Program-made: the position numbers and the translations under genes
Notes under the pieces: generated by a model
The model's database searches: none
What the model saw: the letters and a program-made list of their open reading frames with translations, nothing else
What the model was told of the DNA's origin: nothing
In this document: positions 1 to 5,351 of the stretch, piece after piece
Layout: the number at the start of each line of letters is the position of its first letter
Numbering within the stretch: the first letter of the stretch is position 1
From: DHVE2 group archaeon
GTDB lineage: Archaea; Thermoplasmatota; Thermoplasmata; Thermoplasmatales; Aciduliprofundaceae
Direction of reading: 5' to 3'
DNA length: 5,940 bases
NCBI GenBank assembly: GCA_027056155.1
Contig: JALULR010000241.1
Location: 1 to 5,940, forward strand

Positions 1-249
1 CATTGCATGCTCTTTGAATGCTTTTGCTAACTCTTCTCCCTTTGCCCCCTCAAACCCCAAGTAATTTTCCACAAATGGTGCATCTTCTGCGAGGCCACCT
101 GCATTTCCCTTGTCAATCACAATTGCCTTAAGTCCTGCTCTAGTGGCATAAATGCCTGCGCTGAGCCCTGCCGGGCCCGCGCCGATTATAGCTACATCTA
201 CCTCCATATTGCCCCGCGACGCTGTGGGCACTACAAAGCCAAAGTTCAT
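1..249 (-). CDS. trxB: Thioredoxin reductase-like flavoprotein, N-terminal 83 residues (gene runs off the left edge)
   Basis: This is the amino-terminal part of a pyridine nucleotide-disulfide oxidoreductase of the thioredoxin reductase family. An FAD-binding Rossmann motif G-A-G-P-A-G lies at residues 23-28 after a hydrophobic strand (VDVAII). It is followed by Y-A-x-R-A-G, an acidic strand end (VID) and the family block E-N-Y-x-G-F-E-G. The start at 249 is supported by a GAGGTG Shine-Dalgarno site (256-261) six bases upstream; it gives a 14-residue extension before a second Met (codon 205-207), which lies close to the usual family start but lacks a good ribosome site. The gene begins 10 bases after the PDO stop, so the two are probably cotranscribed, and the enzyme probably reduces PDO. 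The segment G-G-L-A-E, in place of the common bacterial G-G-Q, resembles methanogen reductases as I remember them. The redox CxxC and the NAD(P)H or F420 site lie outside the window, so the electron donor cannot be read. Confidence 0.9.
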   Translation of the reverse strand, partial: MNFGFVVPTASRGNMEVDVAIIGAGPAGLSAGIYATRAGLKAIVIDKGNAGGLAEDAPFVENYLGFEGAKGEELAKAFKEHAM

Positions 250-255
250 GGCTAC

Positions 256-261
256 CACCTC
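256..261 (-). promoter_or_regulatory. Shine-Dalgarno site of the thioredoxin reductase gene
   Basis: On the minus strand this reads GAGGTG, complementary to the archaeal 16S rRNA 3' end, with six bases between it and the ATG at 249. It overlaps the TGA stop of the preceding PDO gene (260-262), which suggests translational coupling. It decides in favour of the longer reductase start. Confidence 0.7.
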
Positions 262-910
262 AGCTCATTTTCTTCCAAGCTTCTACTACATACTTTATGT
301 ACTGCTCATCAGGATACGCGCCAATGAACTGCACATCTTCGTTTATGAGGATATGGGGCACGCTCTGCACATTCCACTTGTTTGCCCACTCTGGAAACTC
401 CACTGCTTCTACCATCTCGCCAGTTATGTTTTCGTTGAGTATGGCAAAGCGATGTGCTGTCCTGACTGCCCGCGGGCAGTATGGGCATGTAGGCGTAACG
501 AAAATTTGAATTTTAACGGGCTTATCAATCATGTCAAGCTGCGCTTTTACCTCGTCACTAACCTCCGTGTTGCGCCTTGATACATCGATAATGTCTTCTA
601 CCATCGAAGAAAACTCGTAGCCTGAAGGTAAGCCTACATATCGGATTCTACCACCGTATTTGGCACCATCAGTAATTACCACCGTAGGCGCATGCTCGAG
701 CCCATACTCTTTTGCAAGCTCTCCGTCTATCGTGTGTTCTTCAAATACAATCTTATTATGAAGCTCTGAAACCTCTTGTGCTATAGCTGTGGCTACGTTG
801 CAGTACTGGCAGTTTGGACCTGTGAATACCTGTATTTTCACTTCTTCGCTCAGATGTTTATCAAACTCTCCTTTTAGGTACTCCTTATCTTTATCACCTA
901 TATATCCCAT
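260..910 (-). CDS. pdo: Protein disulfide oxidoreductase (PDO; two fused thioredoxin-fold/glutaredoxin-like units)
   Basis: A 216-residue thiol-disulfide oxidoreductase that should form, reduce or isomerise disulfides in the cytoplasm. It has two thioredoxin-fold halves, each with a redox motif and a cis-proline loop: C-Q-Y-C at 34-37 with A-P-T (Pro75), and C-P-Y-C at 142-145 with V-P-H (Pro185). This two-site arrangement, with these same CxxC tetrapeptides, is that of Pyrococcus furiosus PDO, and the length (about 226 in that protein) also fits. I chose the ATG at 910 because AGGTGAT (915-921) precedes it by four bases and because the resulting start, M-G-Y-I-G-D, resembles the Pyrococcus start as recalled. 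A GTG at 917-919 would add three residues and is possible if the mRNA is leaderless. The thioredoxin reductase gene follows after 10 bases and is its likely reductant partner. An own promoter with an inverted repeat lies upstream. Confidence 0.93.
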   Translation of the reverse strand: MGYIGDKDKEYLKGEFDKHLSEEVKIQVFTGPNCQYCNVATAIAQEVSELHNKIVFEEHTIDGELAKEYGLEHAPTVVITDGAKYGGRIRYVGLPSGYEFSSMVEDIIDVSRRNTEVSDEVKAQLDMIDKPVKIQIFVTPTCPYCPRAVRTAHRFAILNENITGEMVEAVEFPEWANKWNVQSVPHILINEDVQFIGAYPDEQYIKYVVEAWKKMS

Positions 911-914
911 TTCA

Positions 915-921
915 ATCACCT
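915..921 (-). promoter_or_regulatory. Shine-Dalgarno site of pdo
   Basis: The minus strand reads AGGTGAT, a strong match to the complement of the archaeal 16S rRNA tail, four bases before the ATG at 910. It would overlap a start at the GTG codon 917-919, so it favours the shorter protein. Confidence 0.65.
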
Positions 922-932
922 TTTGCGAAGAT

Positions 933-955
933 AAAGGTTACATATTAAAACCTTT
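933..955 (-). promoter_or_regulatory. pdo promoter with a 7-9-7 inverted repeat (possible operator)
   Basis: On the minus strand TTTTAATAT (942-950) fits an archaeal box A. Its centre is about 26 nt before position 920, so transcription should start just ahead of the pdo ribosome site and give a very short leader. The box is enclosed by a perfect inverted repeat: AAAGGTT at 933-939 and AACCTTT at 949-955, with a 9-nt spacer. A dimeric regulator bound there would block TBP/TFB access. The repeat and box are seen; the operator role is inferred. Confidence 0.5.
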
Positions 956-977
956 GTGGCACATAATTGGGTAATAT

Positions 978-990
978 CATGCCAGATTTA
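978..990. repeat. 13-bp inverted repeat, left arm
   Basis: The plus strand reads CATGCCAGATTTA, the exact reverse complement of positions 1371-1383. The last three bases (988-990) are the TAA stop codon of the small membrane protein gene on the minus strand. See the right arm and the associated finding. Confidence 0.7.
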
Positions 991-1335
991 TATTGAAAAC
1001 AGCCCATGCCAGCCCATGCTAACTATGAACAAATATAGGAAAAACACGCCTAAGCCGCTAAGACTCAAAACAATGCCTTCATAAAATGGCCTATCAAATC
1101 CTGCTTTTTCTTCAAAGCTCTTTTCTACTTTTGGCATGTTTTTAAATAGCATGTTTAGCACGGTGCCTATGTCGTACAAGGCGGATACTCCTGCAAGCAT
1201 GAGGATTATGCCAAGTATCAATATGAAAATGGGTGCTATTATGCCGAGAATGAGCATTATTATTGAGAATATGGCCAAATTTTTCAGGAGCTTTTTTCTA
1301 CGTTTTCTCCTGAGGAGCTCTATTGTCTCATCCAT
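988..1335 (-). CDS. Small membrane protein of unknown function, three predicted transmembrane segments
   Basis: I do not recognise a family for this 115-residue protein. It starts with an acidic stretch and a strongly basic patch (residues 9-15, R-R-K-R-R-K-K), then a hydrophobic hairpin at about 20-53 broken around A34-P35. A polar loop rich in Lys and Glu follows at about 65-83, and then a third hydrophobic segment at about 87-107. By the positive-inside rule the N-terminus should be cytoplasmic. There is no cysteine or obvious catalytic motif. The ATG at 1335 has no Shine-Dalgarno site but sits about 26 nt after a box A, consistent with a leaderless mRNA. The gene lies upstream of pdo on the same strand with a 77-bp gap and a separate pdo promoter, so the two need not be one operon. 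The last codons include a 10-bp tandem duplication, and a 13-bp inverted repeat brackets the gene. Confidence 0.75.
   Translation of the reverse strand: MDETIELLRRKRRKKLLKNLAIFSIIMLILGIIAPIFILILGIILMLAGVSALYDIGTVLNMLFKNMPKVEKSFEEKAGFDRPFYEGIVLSLSGLGVFFLYLFIVSMGWHGLFSI
1000..1019. repeat. 10-bp perfect tandem duplication
   Basis: CAGCCCATGC occurs twice head-to-tail at 1000-1009 and 1010-1019, inside the last codons of the small membrane protein gene (encoding S-M-G-W-H-G-L on the minus strand). Ten is not a multiple of three, so gain or loss of one copy would change the C-terminal reading frame and the stop codon. Confidence 0.75.
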
Positions 1336-1356
1336 GCTTACAACATATAGCTTCTG

Positions 1357-1366
1357 TATTTAAAAA
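1357..1366 (-). promoter_or_regulatory. Box A (TATA) promoter of the small membrane protein gene
   Basis: The minus strand reads TTTTTAAATA. Its centre is about 26 nt before the ATG at 1335, the usual distance from box A to the transcription start in archaea. No ribosome site precedes the ATG, so a leaderless or nearly leaderless transcript is expected. Confidence 0.5.
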
Positions 1367-1370
1367 TTGT

Positions 1371-1383
1371 TAAATCTGGCATG
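1371..1383. repeat. 13-bp inverted repeat, right arm
   Basis: The plus strand reads TAAATCTGGCATG, the exact reverse complement of 978-990, and lies a few bases upstream of the box A of the small membrane gene. An additional CATGCC at 1400-1405 could pair locally with GGCATG at 1378-1383 across a 16-nt loop. The function is unknown. Confidence 0.7.
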
Positions 1384-1582
1384 GCCTATTATACGCTCTC
1401 ATGCCTAATAAAGAAGTAGCCGGAAATCTAAGATAAAAACCAGTTTTAAGTATATAGATCAATAGATGTACCACATTATGCATACTTGCACAAAATAGGA
1501 ATAGATAAGTAGAAATGCTTTGAGTAGAGAGCTTAAAAAAGCGAGAATCTAGTAATAAACCCCTGTTGAGGCAGTGAAAACT

Positions 1583-1590
1583 TAAATATA
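1583..1590 (+). promoter_or_regulatory. Box A (TATA) promoter of the DUF998-sfsA unit
   Basis: TAAATATA, preceded by a purine/A-rich BRE-like stretch (GAAAACT), has its centre about 25-26 nt before the ATG at 1612. The distance fits a transcript starting at or next to the start codon, and there is no convincing Shine-Dalgarno site. The rest of the 276-bp intergenic region (1336-1611) shows no tRNA, small gene or other clear signal apart from the repeat arm and the opposing promoter. Confidence 0.55.
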
Positions 1591-1611
1591 AGGTGCATAT
1601 ACGGGGCGCAG

Positions 1612-2235
1612 ATGCGCGGTTTCTGCGAAAAATGTGGTGGTATCGGATTTATAGCAGGTGTTATTTACCAGCCTGTTTTCTTTGCTTTTGTTGCGGTATC
1701 AATTTATTTAAATCCATGGTTTGATATACGCACCGGTGCGCTTAGTGATTTGGGCTCATCACTAGCAAGATATCCGTGGGTATTTAATGGAGGGCTATTT
1801 ATAACGAGTTTAATCGGTGTGGTTTTTGCGTTTAATTTTGTTAGAAAGCTAGAAAAGCCGCTAAATTTGTTGTGGTACTTTCTTCTCGCCTCATCGCTGT
1901 CTTTTATGATGGTTAGTATGTTTCCAGAAGATGCTGCGGTTTTTGTAGTTTCTAATTATATTACGGTGCATAAATTTTTTACATTGCTGGGATTTTTTAT
2001 AGTCTCCTTAACCATGCTATTATTTTCGATATATTGGATTAAGAATTCGAGATGGAGAGCTGGAGGTGTTGCCCTTCTCTCATACGGTATAGTGTCCTCT
2101 TCCCTCGCTTATTACTTTGGGCAGCCGGGCGATGCGATACTCGAGCTAGCGGTGGGTACTTTGAGTCTTATCTGGGCATATTTTACATTGTATTATCATT
2201 GCAGTGTTAGGTTGGATAAAAATGAGGGTGCTTAG
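1612..2235 (+). CDS. DUF998 family integral membrane protein
   Basis: A 207-residue polytopic membrane protein with about six hydrophobic segments, at roughly 10-33, 59-77, 84-103, 118-141, 148-169 and 176-196. After the first helix come N-P-W-F-D (34-38) and A-L-S-D-L-G (43-48), then F-N-G-G (58-61), M-F-P-E (103-106) and a conserved-looking His120. This succession is typical of DUF998 proteins, which are common in archaea and whose biochemical role is not established. A short N-terminal Cys-x-x-Cys (C5, C8) is a local feature that could bind metal or may mean nothing. The ATG is placed by the box A spacing, with no ribosome site. The stop overlaps the start of sfsA by 14 bases, so the two are cotranscribed. 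Confidence is high for a membrane protein and good for the family; the function is unknown. Confidence 0.85.
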   Translation: MRGFCEKCGGIGFIAGVIYQPVFFAFVAVSIYLNPWFDIRTGALSDLGSSLARYPWVFNGGLFITSLIGVVFAFNFVRKLEKPLNLLWYFLLASSLSFMMVSMFPEDAAVFVVSNYITVHKFFTLLGFFIVSLTMLLFSIYWIKNSRWRAGGVALLSYGIVSSSLAYYFGQPGDAILELAVGTLSLIWAYFTLYYHCSVRLDKNEGA

Positions 2236-2905
2236 TATTGTGCCTGATGCAAAAGCTGTTTTTGTAGAGCGAACAAATAGGTTTCTGGCATTTGTGAATT
2301 TAGACGGTAAGCGAGTTGCTGTGCATGTTCATGACCCGGGAAGGCTTGAAGAGCTCCTATATTCAGATGTACCTGTGCTTATCAAAAGGGAGCAAGGTAA
2401 AAATAGAAAGACTAAATGGGATTTGATTGCCTCTAATTACAATGGGCAATGGGTGCTTGTTAACTCGAAATATCATCGCTACATTGCTGAGAAGCTATTG
2501 CACATGCTCTTTTCTGATTATGAGCTCAAGCCAGAGGTGAAGCTCGGAGCAAGTAGAATAGATTTTTTAGTAGAATCACCTGAAAAAATAGCCATTGAGG
2601 TAAAAGGCTGCACTTTAAGCAGGGAGGGCATAGCACTTTTTCCAGATGCACCTACAAAGCGAGGAAAGAGACATTTAGAAGAGCTCATAAAATTTGCAAG
2701 GCACAATAGAGCGATGCTCTTAATATTGATATTTAGGGAAGATTCACGGTGTTTCTTACCAAATGCAGATACTGACCCAGAGTTTGCAAAAACGTTCTGG
2801 AATGCGGTAAAGGCAGGTGTAGAAGTATATCCTGCTTTGCTTAGTTATAATGGGCACGATGTAGATTATATTGGCAGAATTCCGCTATGCATGGCTACTC
2901 ATTGA
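2222..2905 (+). CDS. sfsA: SfsA family protein (OB-fold plus PD-(D/E)xK nuclease-like domain)
   Basis: A 227-residue SfsA homologue, close to the roughly 234 residues of the E. coli protein named for sugar fermentation stimulation. The N-terminal third resembles the SfsA OB-fold, with R-F-L-A-F (20-24) and H-D-P-G-R-L (37-42). The central domain carries a PD-(D/E)xK-like core: R-I-D-F with Asp114, and E-V-K with Glu126 and Lys128. The signature block F-P-D-A-P-T-K-R-G-x-R-H-L-E-E-L follows at about 140-155. All putative catalytic residues are present, so a nucleic-acid binding or nuclease activity is plausible, but the cellular role in archaea is not settled. I chose the ATG at 2222 because it matches the family start; a GTG at 2204 would add six residues. 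It overlaps the DUF998 gene by 14 nt, indicating translational coupling, and its 3' end overlaps the convergent zpr1 gene by 11 nt. Confidence 0.92.
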   Translation: MRVLSIVPDAKAVFVERTNRFLAFVNLDGKRVAVHVHDPGRLEELLYSDVPVLIKREQGKNRKTKWDLIASNYNGQWVLVNSKYHRYIAEKLLHMLFSDYELKPEVKLGASRIDFLVESPEKIAIEVKGCTLSREGIALFPDAPTKRGKRHLEELIKFARHNRAMLLILIFREDSRCFLPNADTDPEFAKTFWNAVKAGVEVYPALLSYNGHDVDYIGRIPLCMATH

Positions 2906-3479
2906 TTTCTCTGAGTTCAATTGTCAATTCACCAGTTTTCAAGTTTTTTATCTCCTCTTTGCTCAGCGCTCTCTTTCTAACTTTTTCCGAGATTATTGCG
3001 CTGTTTCCAAATGGGTCTTCTAGAATCATGGTAGCGTTTAATCGTCCATGCCGTATGTAGCCTATCTTTCTCATAGTATCGAGAATAGCCTCTTTTTTTG
3101 ATGGGTATGTATGTAAAAGTTGTAAAAGCACGTTTACAAAGCGGTTAAGCACACCTTCTACATTGGTAATAAAAGCTTCCGAATAAGGCCCTGGCTCGAG
3201 TTTAGCACCTAGCTCGGGGATTGTTATTGTACCAGAGGTAGAGCGTATCACGCGTGCATTCATATCTTTTTCAGTTTCTATTTTGAGCTCGTAGCGCGTT
3301 GGCTCATGGGTCTCGAGAATCATGAGGTCTGCATGCTTGAACCCGCAAGAAGTGCAGTAAATTAGCGTTTCTAAGCATTTTCCAAAATGGGGAATATTTA
3401 GCTCTGTGGCTTTGTATCTAAGCGTCTTCTTCCCGCATACCGGGCATGGTGTGGATATGGGCATCTCATGCTCTGTCAT
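2895..3479 (-). CDS. ZPR1-type zinc-finger protein (archaeal, single domain)
   Basis: A 194-residue protein of the archaeal ZPR1-related family. A four-cysteine zinc finger is visible: C-P-V-C at 12-15 and C-T-S-C-G-F at 42-47, separated by 26 residues. A predicted beta-rich domain follows, with the usual start E-x-x-x-R-Y-E-L, the R-S-x-S-G-x-I-x-I-P-E-L-G block and a D-P-F-G-N-S segment near the end. Eukaryotic ZPR1 has two such modules and assists elongation factor 1A; a similar chaperone role for aEF1A in archaea is inference. The ATG at 3479 overlaps the fni stop in an ATGA junction and has GAGG eight bases upstream. An earlier TTG at 3485 would lie too close to that site. As the last gene of the ipk-fni unit it is translationally coupled to isoprenoid enzymes. 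Its 3' end overlaps sfsA by 11 bp. Confidence 0.9.
   Translation of the reverse strand: MTEHEMPISTPCPVCGKKTLRYKATELNIPHFGKCLETLIYCTSCGFKHADLMILETHEPTRYELKIETEKDMNARVIRSTSGTITIPELGAKLEPGPYSEAFITNVEGVLNRFVNVLLQLLHTYPSKKEAILDTMRKIGYIRHGRLNATMILEDPFGNSAIISEKVRKRALSKEEIKNLKTGELTIELREINE
2944..2949 (+). terminator. Possible T-tract terminator for the DUF998-sfsA transcript
   Basis: A run of six T within a T-rich plus-strand stretch (about 2936-2965) begins 39 bp after the sfsA stop. Archaeal RNA polymerase often stops at such tracts without a hairpin. It lies inside the convergent zpr1 coding region, where the A-rich antisense is also explained by Lys codons, so this is tentative. Confidence 0.25.
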
Positions 3480-4480
3480 AGCCAAAACCTCAACTCTCCT
3501 TTTATTACATAGCTTGCTTGCTTTAGCTCGGATATATAGGAAGCGCCTGTTAGAAACATGGCTATTTTTAGCTCTTCAATGAGCTCTTGCACTTTGGATA
3601 GTAGTTCTTGCCACGATTTTGTAGCGTATTTAAGTAGAGACCTTGCAAAGCCACCCACATCAGCGCCTAGGGCAATGGCTCTCGCTAGGTCCAGACCGGA
3701 GCGCAGCCCTCCTGAACCTATTAATGGAAGCCCTAGGGATTTCAAATTGAGAACGCAGTACGGGCTCGGAAGCCCCCAGTCCCAGAACAGCTTTCCGTGC
3801 TTGCCTCTGCGATAGTACTCTACAGCAGCAAAGCTTGTGCCACTCACGCCGCTAACATCTATTGCCACAAATCCCAGCTCTTTGAGCAGTTTTGCAGAGT
3901 TGTAATCGAATCCCGCACCTGTTTCTTTGCCGATTAGCTTGTATTTTTTTGCTAAGCTACTAAGATTATCGATAAGTCCCTTTACAACCCTGTCTCCTTC
4001 TGGCTGCACAGATTCTTGAAGATAGTTAAAGTGTATCTCTAGGGCATGGGCGTCAATCATTTCTATGGCACTATGAACCTCTTTCTCGCCGTAGCCAAGC
4101 GCAAACTGCGGAGCGCCCAAATTTCCAATTCGCAGTGGTACATCGTATTGGGCAACTATTCCGTAGGTATCTTCCAAATTACTATTTTCTATGGCACTTC
4201 TCTGCGAGCCTACTGCGATGGCAATGCCCAGCTCCTCGGCTACTTTTGCTATGTTTTCGTTGATTTTCTTTGCTACTGGGTGCCCGCCGGTCATAGCATC
4301 TATTAGAATAGGAGCAGTGAGCTTCTTTCCGAGGAACTCAATTTCGGTGGATATTTCGTCCAAATCTTTTTTTGGAATGGTTACATGCTTTAATACAACG
4401 TCGTCCCAGTAGTTATGCGTTGCGTTCACATCTTTATCAAGACATATCTTTATGTGCTCTAACTTTCGATCCTGAATCAT
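3476..4480 (-). CDS. fni: Type 2 isopentenyl-diphosphate delta-isomerase (FMN-dependent)
   Basis: A 334-residue cytosolic enzyme that interconverts IPP and DMAPP using reduced FMN and Mg2+, the entry to polyprenyl and archaeal lipid synthesis. The TIM-barrel motifs occur in order: R-K-x-E-H-I (5-10), D-A-M-T-G-G (61-66), G-S-Q-R (91-94), G-N-L-G-A-P-Q (119-125), H-F-N-Y-L-Q-E-S-V-Q-P-E-G-D-R (150-164) with the catalytic glutamine region, K-E-T-G-A-G (185-190), D-V-S-G-V-S-G-T-S (208-216), W-D-W-G-L-P-S (233-239) and the phosphate-binding G-S-G-G-L-R-S-G (255-262). The length is within the normal range and no key motif is missing. Tyr153 stands where many relatives have Pro or Ala, a minor difference. 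The start ATG (4478-4480) overlaps the ipk stop in an ATGA junction, with GGTGG just upstream, and the stop overlaps the zpr1 start in the same way. Confidence 0.97.
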   Translation of the reverse strand: MIQDRKLEHIKICLDKDVNATHNYWDDVVLKHVTIPKKDLDEISTEIEFLGKKLTAPILIDAMTGGHPVAKKINENIAKVAEELGIAIAVGSQRSAIENSNLEDTYGIVAQYDVPLRIGNLGAPQFALGYGEKEVHSAIEMIDAHALEIHFNYLQESVQPEGDRVVKGLIDNLSSLAKKYKLIGKETGAGFDYNSAKLLKELGFVAIDVSGVSGTSFAAVEYYRRGKHGKLFWDWGLPSPYCVLNLKSLGLPLIGSGGLRSGLDLARAIALGADVGGFARSLLKYATKSWQELLSKVQELIEELKIAMFLTGASYISELKQASYVIKGELRFWL

Positions 4481-5211
4481 AGTACCACCGTTCCCACAAA
4501 ATCCTCGTCATTTAGCACATTTTCAAGGCGCTCAGGGTAGAACCCGTTTATGATATACACTTTGCTATGCTTTGCAATTTCTCTCATCACGTCTATTTTA
4601 AGCTCCATGCCACCAGTGACATCTTTTACGGTTATCGAAGTATGCGGGTCTTTCTCCCTTCGTAAAACTGGTATTAGTTCTGCTCCATCTTCGTGTGGGG
4701 GTTTAGTATATATGCCATCAACATTTGTGAGAAACACCGTCTTTTCAGGCTTGTATCTTTTTGCAAGCTCTTGCATTAGTAAGTCACCGGAATATATATT
4801 TATGCCCTTTGCTGCATCAAAAACAGCATCGCCGTAAGTAAGAGGCACGAATTTATGAGCTATAAGTGAATCAAAAAGCTTTAGCTCTAACTCTTTTCCC
4901 ATCTCTACGAAAGAATGCGGTGGCATAGATACTACAGGAATCTCCTGCTCTACTAGTATATCTAGTATTCTCAAGTTTAAGTCCATCATATCGCGCTGAA
5001 TCTTTGTAAATCCTAGGCGCTTATCGGTGCTATAGCCCTCTGTAATCCTGTATTTGTGGGCTAATATATGCCCGAATGAGCCTGCACCGTGTACTATTAT
5101 CATATCCTCTTTTGGAAGCACCTTTGCAATGCGCCATACTACATCTTCCCGAAATCTGCGGTACTCTGTTTTATCAGAGATTACACTGCCACCTAGTTTT
5201 ATTAGCAACAT
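4477..5211 (-). CDS. ipk: Isopentenyl phosphate kinase
   Basis: A 244-residue amino-acid-kinase-fold enzyme that phosphorylates isopentenyl phosphate with ATP to give IPP, the last step of the archaeal mevalonate pathways. The N-terminal K-L-G-G-S (5-9) and D-K (13-14) bind phosphates. H-G-A-G-S-F-G-H (41-48) includes the His48 typical of IPK, which separates it from acetylglutamate and uridylate kinases of the same fold. Y-G-D (126-128), S-G-D (141-143), T-N-V-D-G-I-Y (162-168) and D-V-T-G-G-M-x-x-K (197-205) complete the nucleotide and substrate site. The length matches the family at about 245-260. The ATG at 5211 has no Shine-Dalgarno site and lies about 26 nt after a box A, so a leaderless mRNA is likely. 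It heads the ipk-fni-zpr1 operon, whose next product uses the IPP made here. The mevalonate kinase and decarboxylase are not in the window. Confidence 0.96.
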   Translation of the reverse strand: MLLIKLGGSVISDKTEYRRFREDVVWRIAKVLPKEDMIIVHGAGSFGHILAHKYRITEGYSTDKRLGFTKIQRDMMDLNLRILDILVEQEIPVVSMPPHSFVEMGKELELKLFDSLIAHKFVPLTYGDAVFDAAKGINIYSGDLLMQELAKRYKPEKTVFLTNVDGIYTKPPHEDGAELIPVLRREKDPHTSITVKDVTGGMELKIDVMREIAKHSKVYIINGFYPERLENVLNDEDFVGTVVL

Positions 5212-5233
5212 TACAAAGAGAAAAAGATGCGTT

Positions 5234-5259
5234 GTTAAAATAGTTTTCTAAGCTATTTT
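5234..5259 (-). promoter_or_regulatory. ipk-fni-zpr1 promoter with a 7-9-7 inverted repeat (possible operator)
   Basis: The minus strand reads TATTTTAAC (5234-5242), a box A centred about 27 nt before the ATG at 5211. Overlapping it is a perfect inverted repeat, AAAATAG at 5237-5243 and CTATTTT at 5253-5259, with a 9-nt spacer, the same arm and spacer lengths as at the pdo promoter. The arm sequences differ and are AT-rich, so chance is a real alternative. The promoter is the firmer part of the call. Confidence 0.5.
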
Positions 5260-5351
5260 GCTCCTGTATTATACACTCACCGGTGTCAGTAAAAGAGGAA
5301 GGAGATAAAAATTAAATTAAAAACATAATTAAAAAGAAAAAACGAAAATAG

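Noticed and set aside
152..580. Plus-strand open frame of 142 codons
   Set aside because: It lies opposite the reductase and PDO genes, whose motifs are clear; its translation has no recognisable domain and no promoter or ribosome site.
1384..1580. Possible tRNA or small RNA in the intergenic region
   Set aside because: I looked for cloverleaf arms, a TTC-containing T arm and stable hairpins and saw only a weak six-base pairing with a 16-nt loop.
4550..4837. Plus-strand open frame of 95 codons within ipk
   Set aside because: It is antisense to the conserved IPK nucleotide-binding motifs; the open frame follows from codon bias of the real gene.
5278..5285. CACCGGTG palindrome as an attachment or insertion-end site
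   Set aside because: An isolated 8-bp palindrome with no second copy near the other side of the remnant is not enough.
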